64,000 bases of DNA, from contig OX344763.1 of assembly GCA_947034895.1 (NCBI GenBank), forward strand, positions 38,501,025-38,565,024, written 5' to 3'. This document shows, piece after piece, positions 1 through 12,569 of the stretch; position 1 is the first letter of the stretch, and every line of letters starts with the position of its first letter. The stretch is from Rhytidiadelphus loreus (taxonomy: Eukaryota; Streptophyta; Bryopsida; Hypnales; Hylocomiaceae). The notes under the pieces were generated by a model that had not been told where the DNA came from, ran no database searches, and worked only from the letters and a program-made list of their open reading frames with translations. A program made the translations under genes and the position numbers.

Positions 1-2322
1 GTGTCAAAAAGTCAAAGCTTCACCATGCGGGAGCAACCTCAGGAAAATTCAAGCCAAAATAAAGTTTCAAATACCCATTTTCAAGTTTCAAGTACCCATT
101 TCCAAGTGTCAAAAAGTCAAAGCTCCGCCGTGTGGAAGCAATCCCAAAAATTAACCGATATCCAAGGACCAAACTAGTATTTTGAAAACTTAATTTTTAA
201 AGGAGGTACACATGACAGTGTTTAACCAAACATTAGCAATTAGTCAAACCAAACATCCGTTATACAATGAATTTTGGCACGTGGTGATGCTCAAAACCTT
301 TTGGCAAAGTCTAGCCTTGTCGCTTTAAAGTCTTGAATTCACAAGTTGTTATCAATTCGCACAAATAGTTGGTTAGTATCCAAAAGAACAAGAAAATCAA
401 TTTAGAATTTGGGAACTATTCCCACAACTCTCTTAACACCAAAGTTTTGGAGCTTGAAGCCTCCAAATTCAAGAAAGAAGTTAGTTAACTTAAACAACAA
501 TAGAGTTAGGGATTTCTTCCTCCTAAACTCTTGAAAATCAAAGTTTTGGGGCTTGAAGCCTCCAAATTCAAACAAGAAAAGAAGAGAAAGCTTTGAAGGG
601 GCCCTCTGGACCTTCAAAGTACAAGAAAATAGAAAGAAATAGCCAAAATTTGACTTAAAAAGTGCTCCGACAAATGTTGGTAGCACAACAAGAACAACAA
701 CAAGAATGAAACAAGAGAATGAGGGCCACGAACAACCACGAGGAAGGGCCTTATATACTCACTCCCGACCCTCCCCCGATAAGTTGTTCGTAAATATTTT
801 CTTACTTTCAATCTAGATATTTTGCTAAACTAACCTAACGCATTTTCTTAAATAATCTTTGTTTAATGGGAAGGAAGGTCCTCAAGCAAGTTCCTTCTAG
901 GCCCTAAATGGCCTTAGAATCTTCCCCAAATCAAATTATATTAAATTTTTCCCAAAGATATTTTGAAAATCAACCTAATTAACTGAAATATTTTGCAAAT
1001 TAGCCTAAGGTTAGTTCCAAATTATCTTTCTTTAGTTTAAAAGATGGATTCTTACGCAAGACAAGTATCTTGAGCAAATCCAATCTACGATTTTACAAAA
1101 GATATTTGCAAGATCAACCTAGATTAATCCAAAATTACCACAAAAAAGTCAAACTAAGGGCTAACCCTCTCTATCTTTTGAGGGACAACTTGAAACTGAA
1201 AACAAACTACGCCATCGTGTTTAGAAGACCCCAATTAGCTTAAAGGATCCCTTACCCCTACCTCTCCAGCCGTTTTAAAGTGCAAATTTGAGTCACAGTA
1301 ACTCTAAACAAAAGTCAAAAATCTAACTTTTGGAATTTGCGCTTTTTGATGAAACTATTCAGCTAAGGTGGTTTAGAATATTCATGGGAGTAAGAATTGA
1401 CCCTGATTTCACTCCATTCAGACACTGTTAGCTCCTGGTACACCGGTCAATCCGCCGCCAAGTTGTAAAATCTTGTAAAATTTGTTGTCGGTTCTAATTC
1501 TGATACTTGGGAATGTCGGAATGTCTTCAAACTTGACAGGGCTCTTTATTGGCACACAAAACACTATCCTAATTTTTAGTGAGATTTTACCACAACATTG
1601 GTAATTTCTAGGAATTTATGAATGCAGTTTTAAGTGGTTGACTTCCCATGGAGTCATCGTGGAGTTTTGTAAAATCCCGAAACTTTTGGGCAATCTTCTA
1701 CAAGATGTCCGTCAACTAAGGGCAAAACCAAATTTCCAATAAGGATGCTATTTTTAACAATTCCTTAATAATTTCTACTCGGAGGGGAAATTATTCTTGA
1801 TACTGGGGGAATCTTGAATGATTGGACTTCTATTTGACCTCCTGGCATGTTTTGACCTAGAAAAGCACCTCTCTATATGTTCTAATCATCATTTTCTCCA
1901 TCTTGGTCTGTGAATGATTCAAATTCTCAAAGTTACCTACAAACAACAAACCCAATTATTTCAAATTGGATTTTGACTGACTCTAATTAGACTCTAATTT
2001 TTAGCCAGTTTGTTACATGCATACTTATAGATGTTGTACCACATGAACAAGACACTAGGACTGGCTAACTTTCAAATCCATTCTTTGCTCGGAATTACTA
2101 ATTAACTACCTAATTATATTAATAAGACCTAAAATTAGTGAAAATGTAAAGTTTTACATGTTTCACGCAATTAAAGCCATTCCTCACTACTTTGGTAGGG
2201 ACTTCTACCAAAACTCTCAATAACCTTATTTTTATGTGTTTTTTCATATATTGAACCTAAAAACTAACAATAAATCACGAAAAATAAGTTTAGAGTTCCA
2301 AGTGCCAACTTGAGGGCTCACA
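1..2322 (-). mobile_element. LTR family A, copy 1 (truncated by the window edge)
   Basis: On the minus strand this unit begins with TGTGAGCCC at 2322, a normal LTR 5' end, and runs off the left edge. It matches, in reverse, the sequence at 28820-33440 over nearly its whole length, with about one difference in ten bases in stretches compared by eye. It carries an LTR promoter near 750, then two copies of a short motif (aatttggaggcttcaagc) 100 bases apart. At 1-150 it has a tandem array built on the motif cggcggagctttgac. No gag, protease, reverse transcriptase or integrase frame is present, so it is a solo LTR or the end of an element outside the window. The short frames in it are noise. Confidence 0.75.
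750..757 (-). promoter_or_regulatory. TATA box of LTR family A copy 1
   Basis: TATATAAG on the minus strand, followed by a C/T-rich leader, is conserved at the same place in copy 2 (30390-30398). This marks the U3/R border of the LTR. The start site should lie about 30 bases further along the minus strand. Confidence 0.6.
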
Positions 2323-3261
2323 CCTACGCATGGCATATAAGTATAATTTACAACCCTAGACCCCTAAATGCCGGAGCCACCAAATTTGGGTGTTCACAAT
2401 ACTTAGAAATTAAATAAAACCTACCTCATTTATTTTTTATTTTTTGAATCTATTTTTCGAAAATATGTTTTGAAGTCTTGTTTTAGCATCAAAAATCTGA
2501 TTTTGAAAATGATTGATTATGATTTTTCTATTCCAAATTTTTGGGCAAGGGCATCAATTGCAACCAAGGCTTTGCATACTTTTGAGGGCTCTTGGAAACG
2601 AGCCTCAAATTCAATAGAGCTTGGTGAAAGAATCACATATGAAATTCATTTATAAGAATATTGGAGTACATTTTGAGAAGCCATACATTGATCGGAGTTA
2701 TCCATGTTAGACCCTTTATCCTCATATTTTTAAAGTAGCTAACTTTGTAGATTTGACATGTGAAAAGATGATTGAAAGACTACAAACCCCTTTTGGAAGT
2801 TTTAACACCCAAATGACCAAACATTATAATCTTTCAATACATAAATGATATTGTTGTGTTTTCTTTTCCTATGTGATCCGTAATGTGTATAGTTTAAATT
2901 TGTGGGTTTTCACTACAAAAGAAATTGATACAACTTATCAAAATGTTGACTTCTTGTTCAAGTTACAACAAATTCATAAAAGCTCTAAAAAGCAATTGGG
3001 CATATAAGGGTTTAGGTTTGGGTTCTAGGGTTCTAGTTTGGGAGGACTTTGTAAGATTTTGGGTTCATGATTGTAGGGCTTGGGGATTTTGAAGCCTTAT
3101 TGCATTGAAGCAAACAATAATTTGCTATTGGCATACCATTCCTTCACTTGTACCTTATAGGGACCTTTCAATAACGTGATCATGTGATATAATTGTAAGC
3201 TATCTCGAAATATTCTATAATCTCACCTACCAATGTTGTATCTTACTACAGTCCTAGTGAT
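2323..3261. other. AT-rich flank, no gene recognised
   Basis: Sequence next to the LTR. A 60-codon open stretch at 2470-2655 (+) is followed by several stops in all frames. It shows no recognisable domain and is probably eroded coding DNA of an older element. Confidence 0.4.
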
Positions 3262-3525
3262 GTAAGGGTGACCTTGGGTGGGGCGACCGCGGGTCCAGAA
3301 CGGAAGAAACTTCAAGACTTCTGAATTCCCTCTTCTGTAGGGCTAGAGCGACCTCGAGTGGGTGACTTTGGGTAGGGCGACTCCAGGTGGGGCGAACGCG
3401 GGTTCAAAAAGGAGAGAAAACTAAAGCATTTGTAATTCTCTCTTTGGGGGGCTTGGGCGACTTCGGGTGGGATAACCGCGGGATCAGAACAGGGAGATTA
3501 TTTTCTGTTGGGCGACTGATGGTAT
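3262..3525. repeat. GC-rich minisatellite, core cgaccgcgggtccagaac
   Basis: Imperfect tandem units of 'gggcgacC(G/T)cGGGT' alternate with A/G-rich spacers in an otherwise AT-rich context. The reverse complement of the core (ggacccgcggtcgccc) recurs at 5102-5245, 8930-9260 and 21648-21745, so these loci belong to one dispersed repeat family. Confidence 0.6.
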
Positions 3526-3750
3526 TTTGAAGCACCATAGAATTAAAGAAAAAAAAGAATAAAGATGGGATGGAGAAGGAGCGGTGCATCAAAGGTGATT
3601 CCTGATGTGACCAATGGGAAGGTGAAGTAATGGAAGGGATTCTCACACAAGGGTCAACTTCTTTGAACTCAAGTAGAATCTGGGAGGTCTGGAGTTCAAT
3701 TCCCAACCCGGTGTGCATGATGTACGAGGTTTCAGTTTGGTCTAACGAGT

Positions 3751-3827
3751 TCGGTCAAGGACAACTTCGAGTTCAGAAGTGAGATGACAAACATTTCACT
3801 TCTAAACTTGAAGTTGTCCTTGGTCCA
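3751..3827. repeat. Imperfect 32-bp inverted repeat (hairpin)
   Basis: The left arm (ggtcaaggacaacttcgagt...) is repeated inverted (...acttgaagttgtccttgg) after a spacer of about 10 bases. It could be a small foldback element. Just upstream at 3695-3708, ggagttcaattccc resembles a pol III B box. Confidence 0.5.
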
Positions 3828-5101
3828 ACCCTCGAAGCACATCACCTGGCCTATACAAAGGTCTTTACAAGATTTTTTTAAATTTTCGAGTAACCAATTT
3901 GTAATGATATAGAGTATTTTAGAAGTCAATTGTACTAAATCTTTATTGAATGAGAATTGTCAGGCGCTATGGACAATGATGAATAAGTACTTGATAATGA
4001 AGTTTGACTTCACTAGAGGTGTGTGTGCATAATCTATTTAGAGTCAAAAGATAAGTTTAACTTAACAATTAGAGTGCATTATGACTGAAACCCTAAGTGC
4101 CTAAGCCTTTCCAAGTGTATTTTTCCTATGAGAAAAGGGCATGGACTTATAGTTGTTCTTATTGAAGCAAGTTTTGTTTTTTTTAGAAATCTAACCATAT
4201 GAATGTTTAATTAGCTTGTTTATTAGTATGCACGTTTCTTTTGAGTGCAAAATTAGATAAGAGTTGTGAGATGATAATAGGAGAAATGTACATTTTCTAC
4301 TTTGAGTGTATTACTTATAAAAGTTTTTTGGGATTGGAGGTGACATGAAGAACTACAAATTATATTGGCACACTAAAATGCACTCTCCCACAACTTAATA
4401 TCACTTGAAAAGCTATTAAACTCATTACACATTGGGAATATTTTTAATTCTTTTGGCCCACGATTTCACTACCACCTATTCATTGATACATAAATTTTTT
4501 TGCTCAGGCAAGGATGTGCATTGAAGCACTTGACACTCAAAGAACCACTATTGTAAATATTTTTGAAGTTGGGGAGATTCCCCAAATCCAACAGCCATTG
4601 GATTTCAAATATGTTCCTCCCTCCATTTGTGAGGATGTGAAAGTAAAGATAAGGTAGAAGGCTCTAAAATGGAGCAGGCATTAAAAATGGACCCTATAAG
4701 TGGCTCTGAAATGGACAAACTGTAGTTCATAAATTGACCTCCATAATCATTGAATGAATCAAGAAAAAAACATTATTAATTGTAAGAGCCAATCCATTCT
4801 CTTTACTTTCCCATTTTTCTTTAGAAGTTGCAAGTGAATAGTTTATGGAAGACCTAGGGGCATAAATAGGGACCTATGACACAATTCCTTTGAAAATTCA
4901 TAAGTAATTCAAAAATACTTCAAAAAATATGAAACCACTTGAGTTAGATTCCTCTTCTATTTTTCTTTGTCTGAAAGATGATCTAAAAATATTTCCATTT
5001 AAGAAAATACATGAAAAAGGGAGATCAACCCTTAGATGAGCCATTTCTGAGTCTCCTACCTTAGTTGTTATGGATCATGGGATTCAATGTAGTGCCCTCC
5101 C
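3828..5101. other. AT-rich region, no intact gene
   Basis: Nothing intact is visible. An ATG-initiated 47-codon frame at 4513-4656 (+), ending at TAG, has balanced codon use and may be a relic exon. The rest is low-complexity AT-rich DNA. Confidence 0.35.
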
Positions 5102-5245
5102 TGGACCTGTGGTCGCCCCACCCGTGTTTGCCCTGAAGCCGTACGCGCCCTTCCTGGACCCGCGGTCGCCCCACTTACCGCACTTGCCCCTTACACGCCT
5201 GGTCCTGCACGCGCCCAAGGTGAACTCAGGTACAAATGCGGTCGC
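5102..5245. repeat. GC-rich minisatellite, same family as 3262-3525
   Basis: Units of 'ggacccgcggtcgcccca' occur in the opposite orientation to the array at 3262. The array ends about 180 bases before the pseudogene that follows. Confidence 0.55.
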
Positions 5246-5428
5246 CAGGGACGTCAGCTGCCACTTTATTTTCTAGTGCTATGCATCGGCTTCCATACAC
5301 CTTGAAGCGTCTGGATGCGTGTTCGTGCACTGGAATCTTGTGTCTAGGACACTTTTTGTTTTGTAGCCCATTGTAGTAGACGATACTTTTTGAGCATTTG
5401 GAAGATACCAACACATGCTATATACACC

Positions 5429-7232
5429 ATGGCCCCACCCTTGAAAAAGACAAAGAAGAAAGGAGAGCGCCATAGTTGTAATGTAGCCATCCTTTTGGAT
5501 CCAACAGTGAGGGCATTTCCAAATTGGCAAAACGTGCAATCGGATTGGACGTTCAGCACTTGCAAGGCATACATAGAGTAGTGCCATATCAATAAGCTAT
5601 TCCCTTACTTACGGCACGATGTACATATCAACCAAAACAATGCTAATCTTCACTACTGCAAAGATGATGCATTTGTACAATAGTGCATCGAAGTTTACTA
5701 GACATTATATCAAAAATCAACAGTGAAGGGGAGCCAAGTTTCATTGGATATATGCCAAATGGTCTATGCAGAGCTACAATTGCGATGAACTATGGATTGG
5801 AGGACCATTAAGAAAACCCCCAATAACATACTTCCCACTACCAAAGACATTCCAAGGGCAAATCCATCAAACAATCTAAGGGATGGGTTAGGGGCTTAGG
5901 GCCCAAAAAACATTTCAAAGAAGAAGTGTCGGATGAAGACTACGATTGGGGCCAATCATCCACCTCCATCGACTCGGATGAAGAAGACATTGCAGACCCC
6001 ATGCCTCCAAATGAAGATCCAATACTTGAGAAAATATGGCAGCGGTGGTACCTTTCGTTGGAGACTCACAAGGGGCAATAGCATTGCACGTCGCGCCTCT
6101 TAGATCGTTGGAGCCAATGCAATTCCGTCATCCTGAAGAAGATAAAGTTCTTCAACACGTATATGCACGCGTGCGAGAAATGGAGGAAGACAAGGAGGAT
6201 GGCGAGATCAGGTTGCAACGAGATGCTGAACAAGCATTGGTGATTTTTCATTCATGTGAAGAACTACCTCTTCAAGAAGCAAGAAGGGAAGTATTATATC
6301 TTGAAGACACAACGAGGCAAGGAAAATAAGCTTATAAATCCCAGTTGAAGGGTATTCTTGCTAGACTAGTAGAAATAGAAACGGAATCTGAAAGCCAACA
6401 TGAATATACTAGTGGTGACATTGAGGCCAACGATGTGCACACCCTCGAAGCACTAATCATAAGCGGGAAAGTTTGTTTGTCAGTTCAACAAAAGGAAATG
6501 GACAAGCTAGAAGAATTTTATTTGAAATTCAATAAAAGCAAAGATGGAGGCTCCACCTCAAATTCCAACCCATTCTTGGACAAACGAATGGCCAGAATAA
6601 TGGAAGAGTGCAAGGCAGAAGAAGCCCAATTGAACACCGAAAGGAAAGTTGTAAAAGAGGCGCAGTCAAGGTTGAATGACCTAAAAGAAACCACGGTTGT
6701 AGGCCTCATTGACCTTCTAATGGCTTTGGATGCATTGTTAGTAGATGAAGAGCATTGTGTGCTAACATTAGAGGTATACTAGAAGGACCCCTTGTTTTCT
6801 TTTGTATTCTTATGTTGAAGTTGACGGATTTTGTTAGACATCCCATATGACAACTCTTGTTTTTATGTCAACAATGACGTTCACTATAACATGAAGATGA
6901 TATAGTGGACATCATTGTTGACATAAAAACAACGATTGTTATATTGGATGTCTAACAAAATCCGTCAACTTTGACGCGGGTTCCTTCTAGTGGTAGCTTC
7001 CTTGAAGCAGAAGTTAGTTTCTTTGAAGAAGCTTGAACACCAATTTCAAAAGCGCATAGAGGACAAAAATGCACACCTCGGTTTTGCGAGAATGTTCAAG
7101 AAATTCTGGATCAAAAACAAGATGTGGAACCATGACCTAACCCTTTTGAAGAGTGCTCAAAGAATTGCAGCCCATGAGCTTGAAGTCATGAAGAAGAGAA
7201 GCAAAGAGGAGGCCAATATAGATGTTCCATGA
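5429..7232 (+). pseudogene. Decayed coiled-coil protein gene interrupted by a MITE
   Basis: No family is recognised. An ATG at 5429 opens a basic N-terminus (PPLKKTKKKGE). Stops follow at 5579 and beyond and the frame shifts, then a long frame runs from 6036. That frame is broken by one TAA at 6327-6329 and continues past 6345 to 6776. A 216-bp MITE sits at 6777-6992, and the same frame resumes at 6996 and ends with TGA at 7232. The 6036-7232 product would be charged, helical and Glu/Lys-rich, typical of coiled coils. Several stops (TAG/TAA) stand where glutamine would fit, as expected from C-to-T decay of methylated DNA. It is probably cargo or a gene of an old transposon rather than a live host gene. 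Confidence 0.55.
6777..6992. mobile_element. CACTA-type foldback MITE with GTA target duplication
   Basis: The right end read inward is CACTAGAAGGAACCC and the left end is TACTAGAAGGACCCC, a CACTA terminus with one change. Flanks are GTA (6774-6776) and GTA (6993-6995), the 3-bp duplication of the CACTA superfamily. Inner arms of about 65 bases (agttgacggattttgttaga onward) pair around a short loop near 6895. The insertion plus duplication is 219 bp, so it keeps the reading frame of the surrounding ORF apart from the stops it brings in. Confidence 0.85.
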
Positions 7233-8929
7233 TTTTGGGCTAAAGGTAGTCTTCTAGTAATAGACTAATAGGGTTGCTTTCACCTTTAGAACCACCTCAT
7301 GTTGTACAATGGGGTCCATGTTTTTTTTCCTCAATAAAGATATATATTCCTATCTGAATCAGCCTTCATGTGTTTTGAAGATCTAATTCTTTATGATTAG
7401 ACACATGTCAAATACATTTATTGCATGTGTTGTAGGTCAATTTTCTACGTAGACTTTTGTGCTTTAATTTACACAAGATACCAACAATGTTATAATACAA
7501 TTGTCTTTTTTAGAAATTCATACCGAACTTCCAAACAATTATTTATATTTGAACAACTTCATACAATTTTTAGTTTGCCATGTACATCAATTGCAAGATC
7601 TTCCTACGATGTGAAAATAAATAAAGTTTACTATAGATTTGAAGATATTCCTAAATCCTAAACCCCTAAGGAGTGAAATATTTTTTTTGGCATCATAGTG
7701 ATATTTAGAAGGGGATCATGAATCGAATTTTTAGTAATTTTCTTTGGCACAACATTTTTTAAAGGATTAAATTCGTAGCCTACCAATTTTTAGAACTTTT
7801 CACTACGTGGTTCAAAAGTTTTTGTATGATAAGTAGTTTTCACTACTTGGCATTTAGTTGGTCCACCAAAAAATTAATGAAATTCTTCACAAATCACAAA
7901 GCATTTCAAAAAATAAAATTGAAATTGAAATTGTTTCTTATGATTTATATCTATGTGAAAAGCTTTGAATCATTTCATTTTGATTAATGAGATGAAAGTT
8001 ATGGGGAGATTTAGTTGTGTGTGCGGATAGTTACTAAATTTGTACTGTAAAATAAACTTCAAAGTCCCTTATTTAACTAAATTTCAAAGTAGGAGAATGT
8101 GGTAGAACTGCATAATTACATTTGGTGTAGATTGTTAATTACAGCATTACACCCATGTCACTTGGTATTTTTCAATCCCATAAATAAATGGCTTACAACT
8201 CCATATTTAGAATCATTCATTATTTATTTGTACTTATATTTTTTTCCTAGATGTTGTATAATTTGGAATTTCCTATATTTTTACAAGCATGTAGCCAACT
8301 TGCCTTGATAAATGAGTCCAATGAATTTTGCCGTTTTTTCATCCAAATGTAACCTTGTAAAGTGCATCTGCCCTTTTCTTTGCAGGGTTGAAAAAGGAGT
8401 TTAGTCTCCCCGCTCACTATTGTATTGATAACTATACAATGGAAAATTCTGAATTCTTTTGGACATCTTCTCTCACTAGCTTACTATAAGATCCTACCAT
8501 TACATGTCTTGGATATTATTTTATTTGTCCTAAATGTGGTACATGTACTAGGAATGCTAGATGTGGAATGTTTTTTCTGTAAACTAAGGTAGGAGGTCCA
8601 AAAAGCGATCATCTAAGTGCTGAAACTGAATTTTGGAGAAATAAAACTTCTTGAAATATTTTTCAGTAAATTTTTCTTGAAAGACAAGAAGAAATGACAT
8701 CTAATCCAAGTTGTTTCATATTTTTTGGAGCTTTGTGGAATTAGTTATAAAATTTTGAAGTCAAAATGCCATAGCGCTCTAAAAGCAACCACCTCCTAAA
8801 ATATACACAGTTTGTAAATTGAAGAACATTGAAGAAAACAAAATGTACCTCTGTGTCATGTTTGGTTCAAAATGCCCGATCGGAGTTTGAGCCTCCTACC
8901 TTAAGTCCTAACCCTTTAGTTAATCTTTA
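7233..8929. other. AT-rich spacer, no gene recognised
   Basis: About 1.7 kb of AT-rich DNA with only short random frames on either strand. No terminal repeats or conserved motif were found. Confidence 0.4.
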
Positions 8930-9260
8930 TGCACATGAAGTCGCCCTTCTTTCACCCGAGGTTGCCCATGGCACCCGAAGTCTCCCATAAACCCGAAGTT
9001 GCCCATCTGGGACCCAAAGTCACCCATCTGAGACCCAAAGTCGCCCATCTGGGACTCAAAGTAGCCCATGTGAGACCCGAAGTCGCCCATGTGAGACCCA
9101 AAGTTGCCCTCCTTAGATCCGCGGTCGCCCTATTTGGAACTTGAAGTCGTCTGCTGGACCCACGTTCGCACCATGTGACCCGAAGTCGACTCCTGCAAAG
9201 GCACGTGCCTCCATATGCCTGGAGGTGGACTAGCGGTCAGGTAGGGCGACCTTGAGTGTA
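8930..9260. repeat. 24-bp minisatellite, core cccgaagtcgcccatgtgag
   Basis: About ten units of 24 bases or close to it, such as acccaaagtcgcccatctgg, run through an open frame (8929-9144, +). That frame would encode an 8-residue repeat of the form RPKVAHLG. It then degenerates into the ggatccgcggtcgccc form seen at 3262, 5102 and 21648. I regard the open frame as a by-product of a unit length divisible by three. Confidence 0.65.
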
Positions 9261-9481
9261 ATATAGTTTTGTAGCAGCGACCTAAAACCATCCTTGGAGC
9301 GTGTGGAGGGCAAGACCAAAAGCACTATAAAGATAGAGGAACAACATTGGATTTTCATTGCTCCGTTGATGAACATATGACTTGGAGCTTCTAAACATGC
9401 TTCATGCAATGTTATATTCTTCAGAGGGCAACAACCTTGCTTTCAGTGGTTAAAAAACTACTCAAAGCGGTGGCTTTGTGT

Positions 9482-10700
9482 GGGCGCTTATTTACCCACC
9501 TTTGGTAAATCGGCGAACACAATCAGGTTCTAATCCTATGGTAGTTTTCTACTCTAATGGGTGTCTAAGCGTCAATCCATTGTGCCTTCCAAGCAATGGA
9601 TCTTTTTTGCTAATTCCCTAATCGTGACTCTCTAATCGTGGTTCTAAATGACTCCTAAGTTGACTATCCTGCTATGTTATGTTTTTGTGTTTCCTATTTC
9701 TAAAGTTTACTCTATTGTCCTAAAGTAGAAGATCATCTCATGCCATTTCTAAAAACCTAAGACTCGTTCAATTTGGACTCTCTAGTGAACCGCTATGGGC
9801 GGATGACGTTTCGGTTGTTTGGCTATCAATCTTCATCCATGGTTTTCTATAGGCTTTTAATTCCAATTGAAGGCGAAATTTGACCTACAGACCTGAATTC
9901 CTATATTCTAACTAAATCCTAATTTTCAACTTGGTGGGATGAACACTTCCAAGTTTCATCCGTTTGGGGTTCTAACTTCATCCGTTGATATCTTGGGCAT
10001 CCTAGCTCCGATTCCTATGAATCTTATGTTTCTGGAAACCTCTTGGGGTCTACTCTAAGCCTATCTACTCAAATCTGACCTCACTTGGGTCCTAGTGGCA
10101 TCTAGCTTTCGGCCTACCTACGCCTTGACTCCTAGTGGGTTAGATTTCTCGAAGGGGAAAAGTTAGGACTTTACCCCAGCTTGAAGGTCCATGACTAAGC
10201 TTGGCAAGTCTCCCCCCTCCTCCACGGCAAGTGGTAAAGATGCACCCCCAAGTTGGCGGAGGTAAGCCTTTTTCTTTTTAGCCGAAAGATGAGCCCTCTT
10301 CCTTGAAGGAATTTCTTTCTCTTCCTCTCTTCTTTTGCCTCAATCCCCGTGCCCCATTGATGGGGGTGGTTGGGTTTGTCTTTTACTTACTTAGAAAGTC
10401 AAACTACAAGTTAACTAACACTTACACCCAAACAAATTTCCGTGCGTGTCAGTTTATCCTAATGGTGGGAGGAATTCTCCCCTTGCAGGAGGTAGTGGTG
10501 TTGCTATGGCGATAGTGGCGGCTTCTTGTTTGTTTTTGGGTTCTTGGTCTTGACTAGCTCCCTAGAGATTCTATGTTCATAGGCAAGCTTCTTGTGTTAC
10601 TCCTTCTACTCTACGCCCTACTTGTCTATCTACTCTTTAGTTTCCCTCTACCCCCTAGTCCTTTCTATCCTTTAGTTGAGGGCTGCCCTAAATTTGGCGA
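9482..10700. repeat. Direct repeat R1, first unit (retroelement-derived)
   Basis: This block starts at gggcgcttatttacccacc and is repeated about 1.29 kb further on (10775-12080). Shared landmarks include ccttccaagcaatggatct, taatcgtgactctctaatcg and gttcaatttggac. It has no coding capacity: the frame at 10303-10515 is not conserved in the second unit. A diverged copy in the opposite orientation lies at 36120-37450. Confidence 0.6.
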
Positions 10701-10774
10701 ATTGAACCCAACCCCAGCGACTGGCCAATCCACCCAACAACTGAACCTAGCCCATAGCAACTGAAACCCACTAT

Positions 10775-12080
10775 AGGCGCTTATTTACCCACCCTTGATA
10801 AATCGGCAAACACAACCAGGTTCGATTCCTATAGTAGTCTCCTACCCTAGCGGGTGTCTAAACGTCAATCCATTGTGCCTTCCAAGCAATGGATCTCTTT
10901 TGCTAATTTCCTAATCGTGACTCTCTAATCGTGGTTCTAAATGACTCCTAAATTGACTATTCCGCTATGTTATGATTTTGTGTGTCCTATTTCTAAAGTT
11001 TACTCTATTGTCCTAAAGTAGAAGATCATCTCATGCCATTTCTAAAAACCTAAGACTCGTTCAATTTGGACTTTCTAGTGAACCGCTATGAGCGGATGAA
11101 GTTTTGACCGCGGGCTATCAAACTTCATCCATGGTTTTCTATGGGTTTCCAATTTTGGTTGAAGGTGAAATTTGACCTATGGACCTGAATCTCTGTTTTA
11201 TAGCTAAATACTAAGTTCCAACTTGGTTGGACGAACACTTCCAAGTTTCATTCGTTTTGGGCTCTAAACTTCATCCATCAATATCTTGGGCGTCCTAACT
11301 CCAATTCCTACGTGTCTTATGTTTTTGGAAACCTCTCAGGGTCTACTCTAAGCTTTTCTAATCAAATCCGACCTGACTTCAGTCCTAATGGTACCTAGCT
11401 CGCGGCCTTCCTACGGCCCTACCTTGTAACAGTCCCATTTAAGGGGGGAAAGGTTAGGACCTTACCATGGCGTGGAGATCCCTTATCATGGTGGTCGATT
11501 TTCTCCCCCTCCCCTTGTGGTAAGTATTTGAGGGTGGTACCTTACTTTGACGGAAGTGTGTCTTTTTCTTTCCTTAGAGTATCTTTCTTGCCTTTCCGCT
11601 CCCTTCCCTATGCCTCAACCTTCGTGCCCCATTAATGAGGAAGGGTTGGATGCTACCTACCACCTTCGAAGTCAAAATTACAAGCTAACCACTATTTATG
11701 CGTCAGTTTCCCCTAATGGTGGAGGGGATTCTCATCCTATCCTATTCACTAGTTCCCCTCTCCTATCTAAGACCTCCTCTCTCCTTCACCTATGTGTTTG
11801 TGGTTGTCAAGGTTTGGTGGACAGTGGTGAGGTTGAAGTTGTGGTTGGAGAATGCTCTTTTACTTGCTTGGCTCTATTTTGGTGCGTTTTGAATTGCTAC
11901 GTACCCCGCTCCTAATCCATCCTACCCCTCCTATCTAACTTACTTGGACCCTATGCTGTTTCTATGTTGTTGTTACTATTTTCCACGAGTCGTTCTATCT
12001 ATTCTACTCTATTTGTTTTGCTCCTATCCTCCCTTGCTCCCTTTTCTCTCTTCCTTTCTTTTTCTTTAAGAATCTACCTC
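10775..12080. repeat. Direct repeat R1, second unit
   Basis: Homologous to 9482-10700 in the same order and orientation. The two units are separated by a short run of agcgact(g)gaaccc motifs at 10700-10770. The same motif forms the minisatellite at 14516-14990, which links this tandem repeat to the neighbouring LTR family B. Confidence 0.6.
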
Positions 12081-12104
12081 CTAATCCAAAAAAAATGAAC
12101 TAAT

Positions 12105-12410
12105 CGAGACCCCAAGGCTTGCTTGGCTTGGGCCGCCGCTCCGCTGGGGCAGGCTGCCTGGCTGCCTGGCTAGGCTCGGTGCCCTAGCCGGGCCAGTTGC
12201 CGGTCGGAGTGCGGGTTCGGAGGCCGTTCTTGGCTGGCTCGCTGCTTGGCTGGGGATCGCTTCTAGATGAGCCAACTGCCGGTCGGGGTGCTGCTCCTGG
12301 TTGGGGCGGGCTGCCAATTCATGGGCCGCTCCTGGCTGCCTGGCTGGGGGTCACTCCTGGCTGGTTCGCTACCTGGTTGGGGCCGCTGCCTGGCTAGGAG
12401 TTGCTCCTAA
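12105..12410. repeat. GC-rich (ctggctgc)-type minisatellite
   Basis: Irregular units of ggctgcctggctggg and ttgccggtcggggtgc make this the most GC-rich block of the left half. It is bracketed by two near-identical words, ccaaaaaaaatgaactaa (12085) and ccaaaaaaaaagaactaa (12420). Open frames across it on both strands are composition artefacts. Confidence 0.6.
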
Positions 12411-12569
12411 ATAATAACACCAAAAAAAAAGAACTAACTAGTGGGATATTCCATTGCCCTTTGGTTGGGTGATTAGCATCGTGGGTCCTACTCGTGCCCA
12501 AAGAATTAGAATTATTCTGGTAAACTGGCAAAGGTGGAACTTGACACTGACCGTGATTCTATGAGACTT

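Noticed and set aside
3690..3715. tRNA or SINE-like B box (ggagttcaattccc)
   Set aside because: No acceptable A box, cloverleaf or target duplication could be found; kept only as a remark.
8929..9144. Protein with an 8-residue repeat (RPKVAHLG)
   Set aside because: The open frame follows from a 24-bp minisatellite unit; there is no start context or conserved flanking frame.
10820..10835. ggttcgattcc, a perfect B-box word
   Set aside because: The surrounding bases do not fold as a tRNA and the homologous unit at 9530 has lost the word, so it looks like chance.
12081..12397. Overlapping Pro/Ala- and Gly/Trp-rich frames on both strands
   Set aside because: They are produced by a GC-rich minisatellite with few stop codons.
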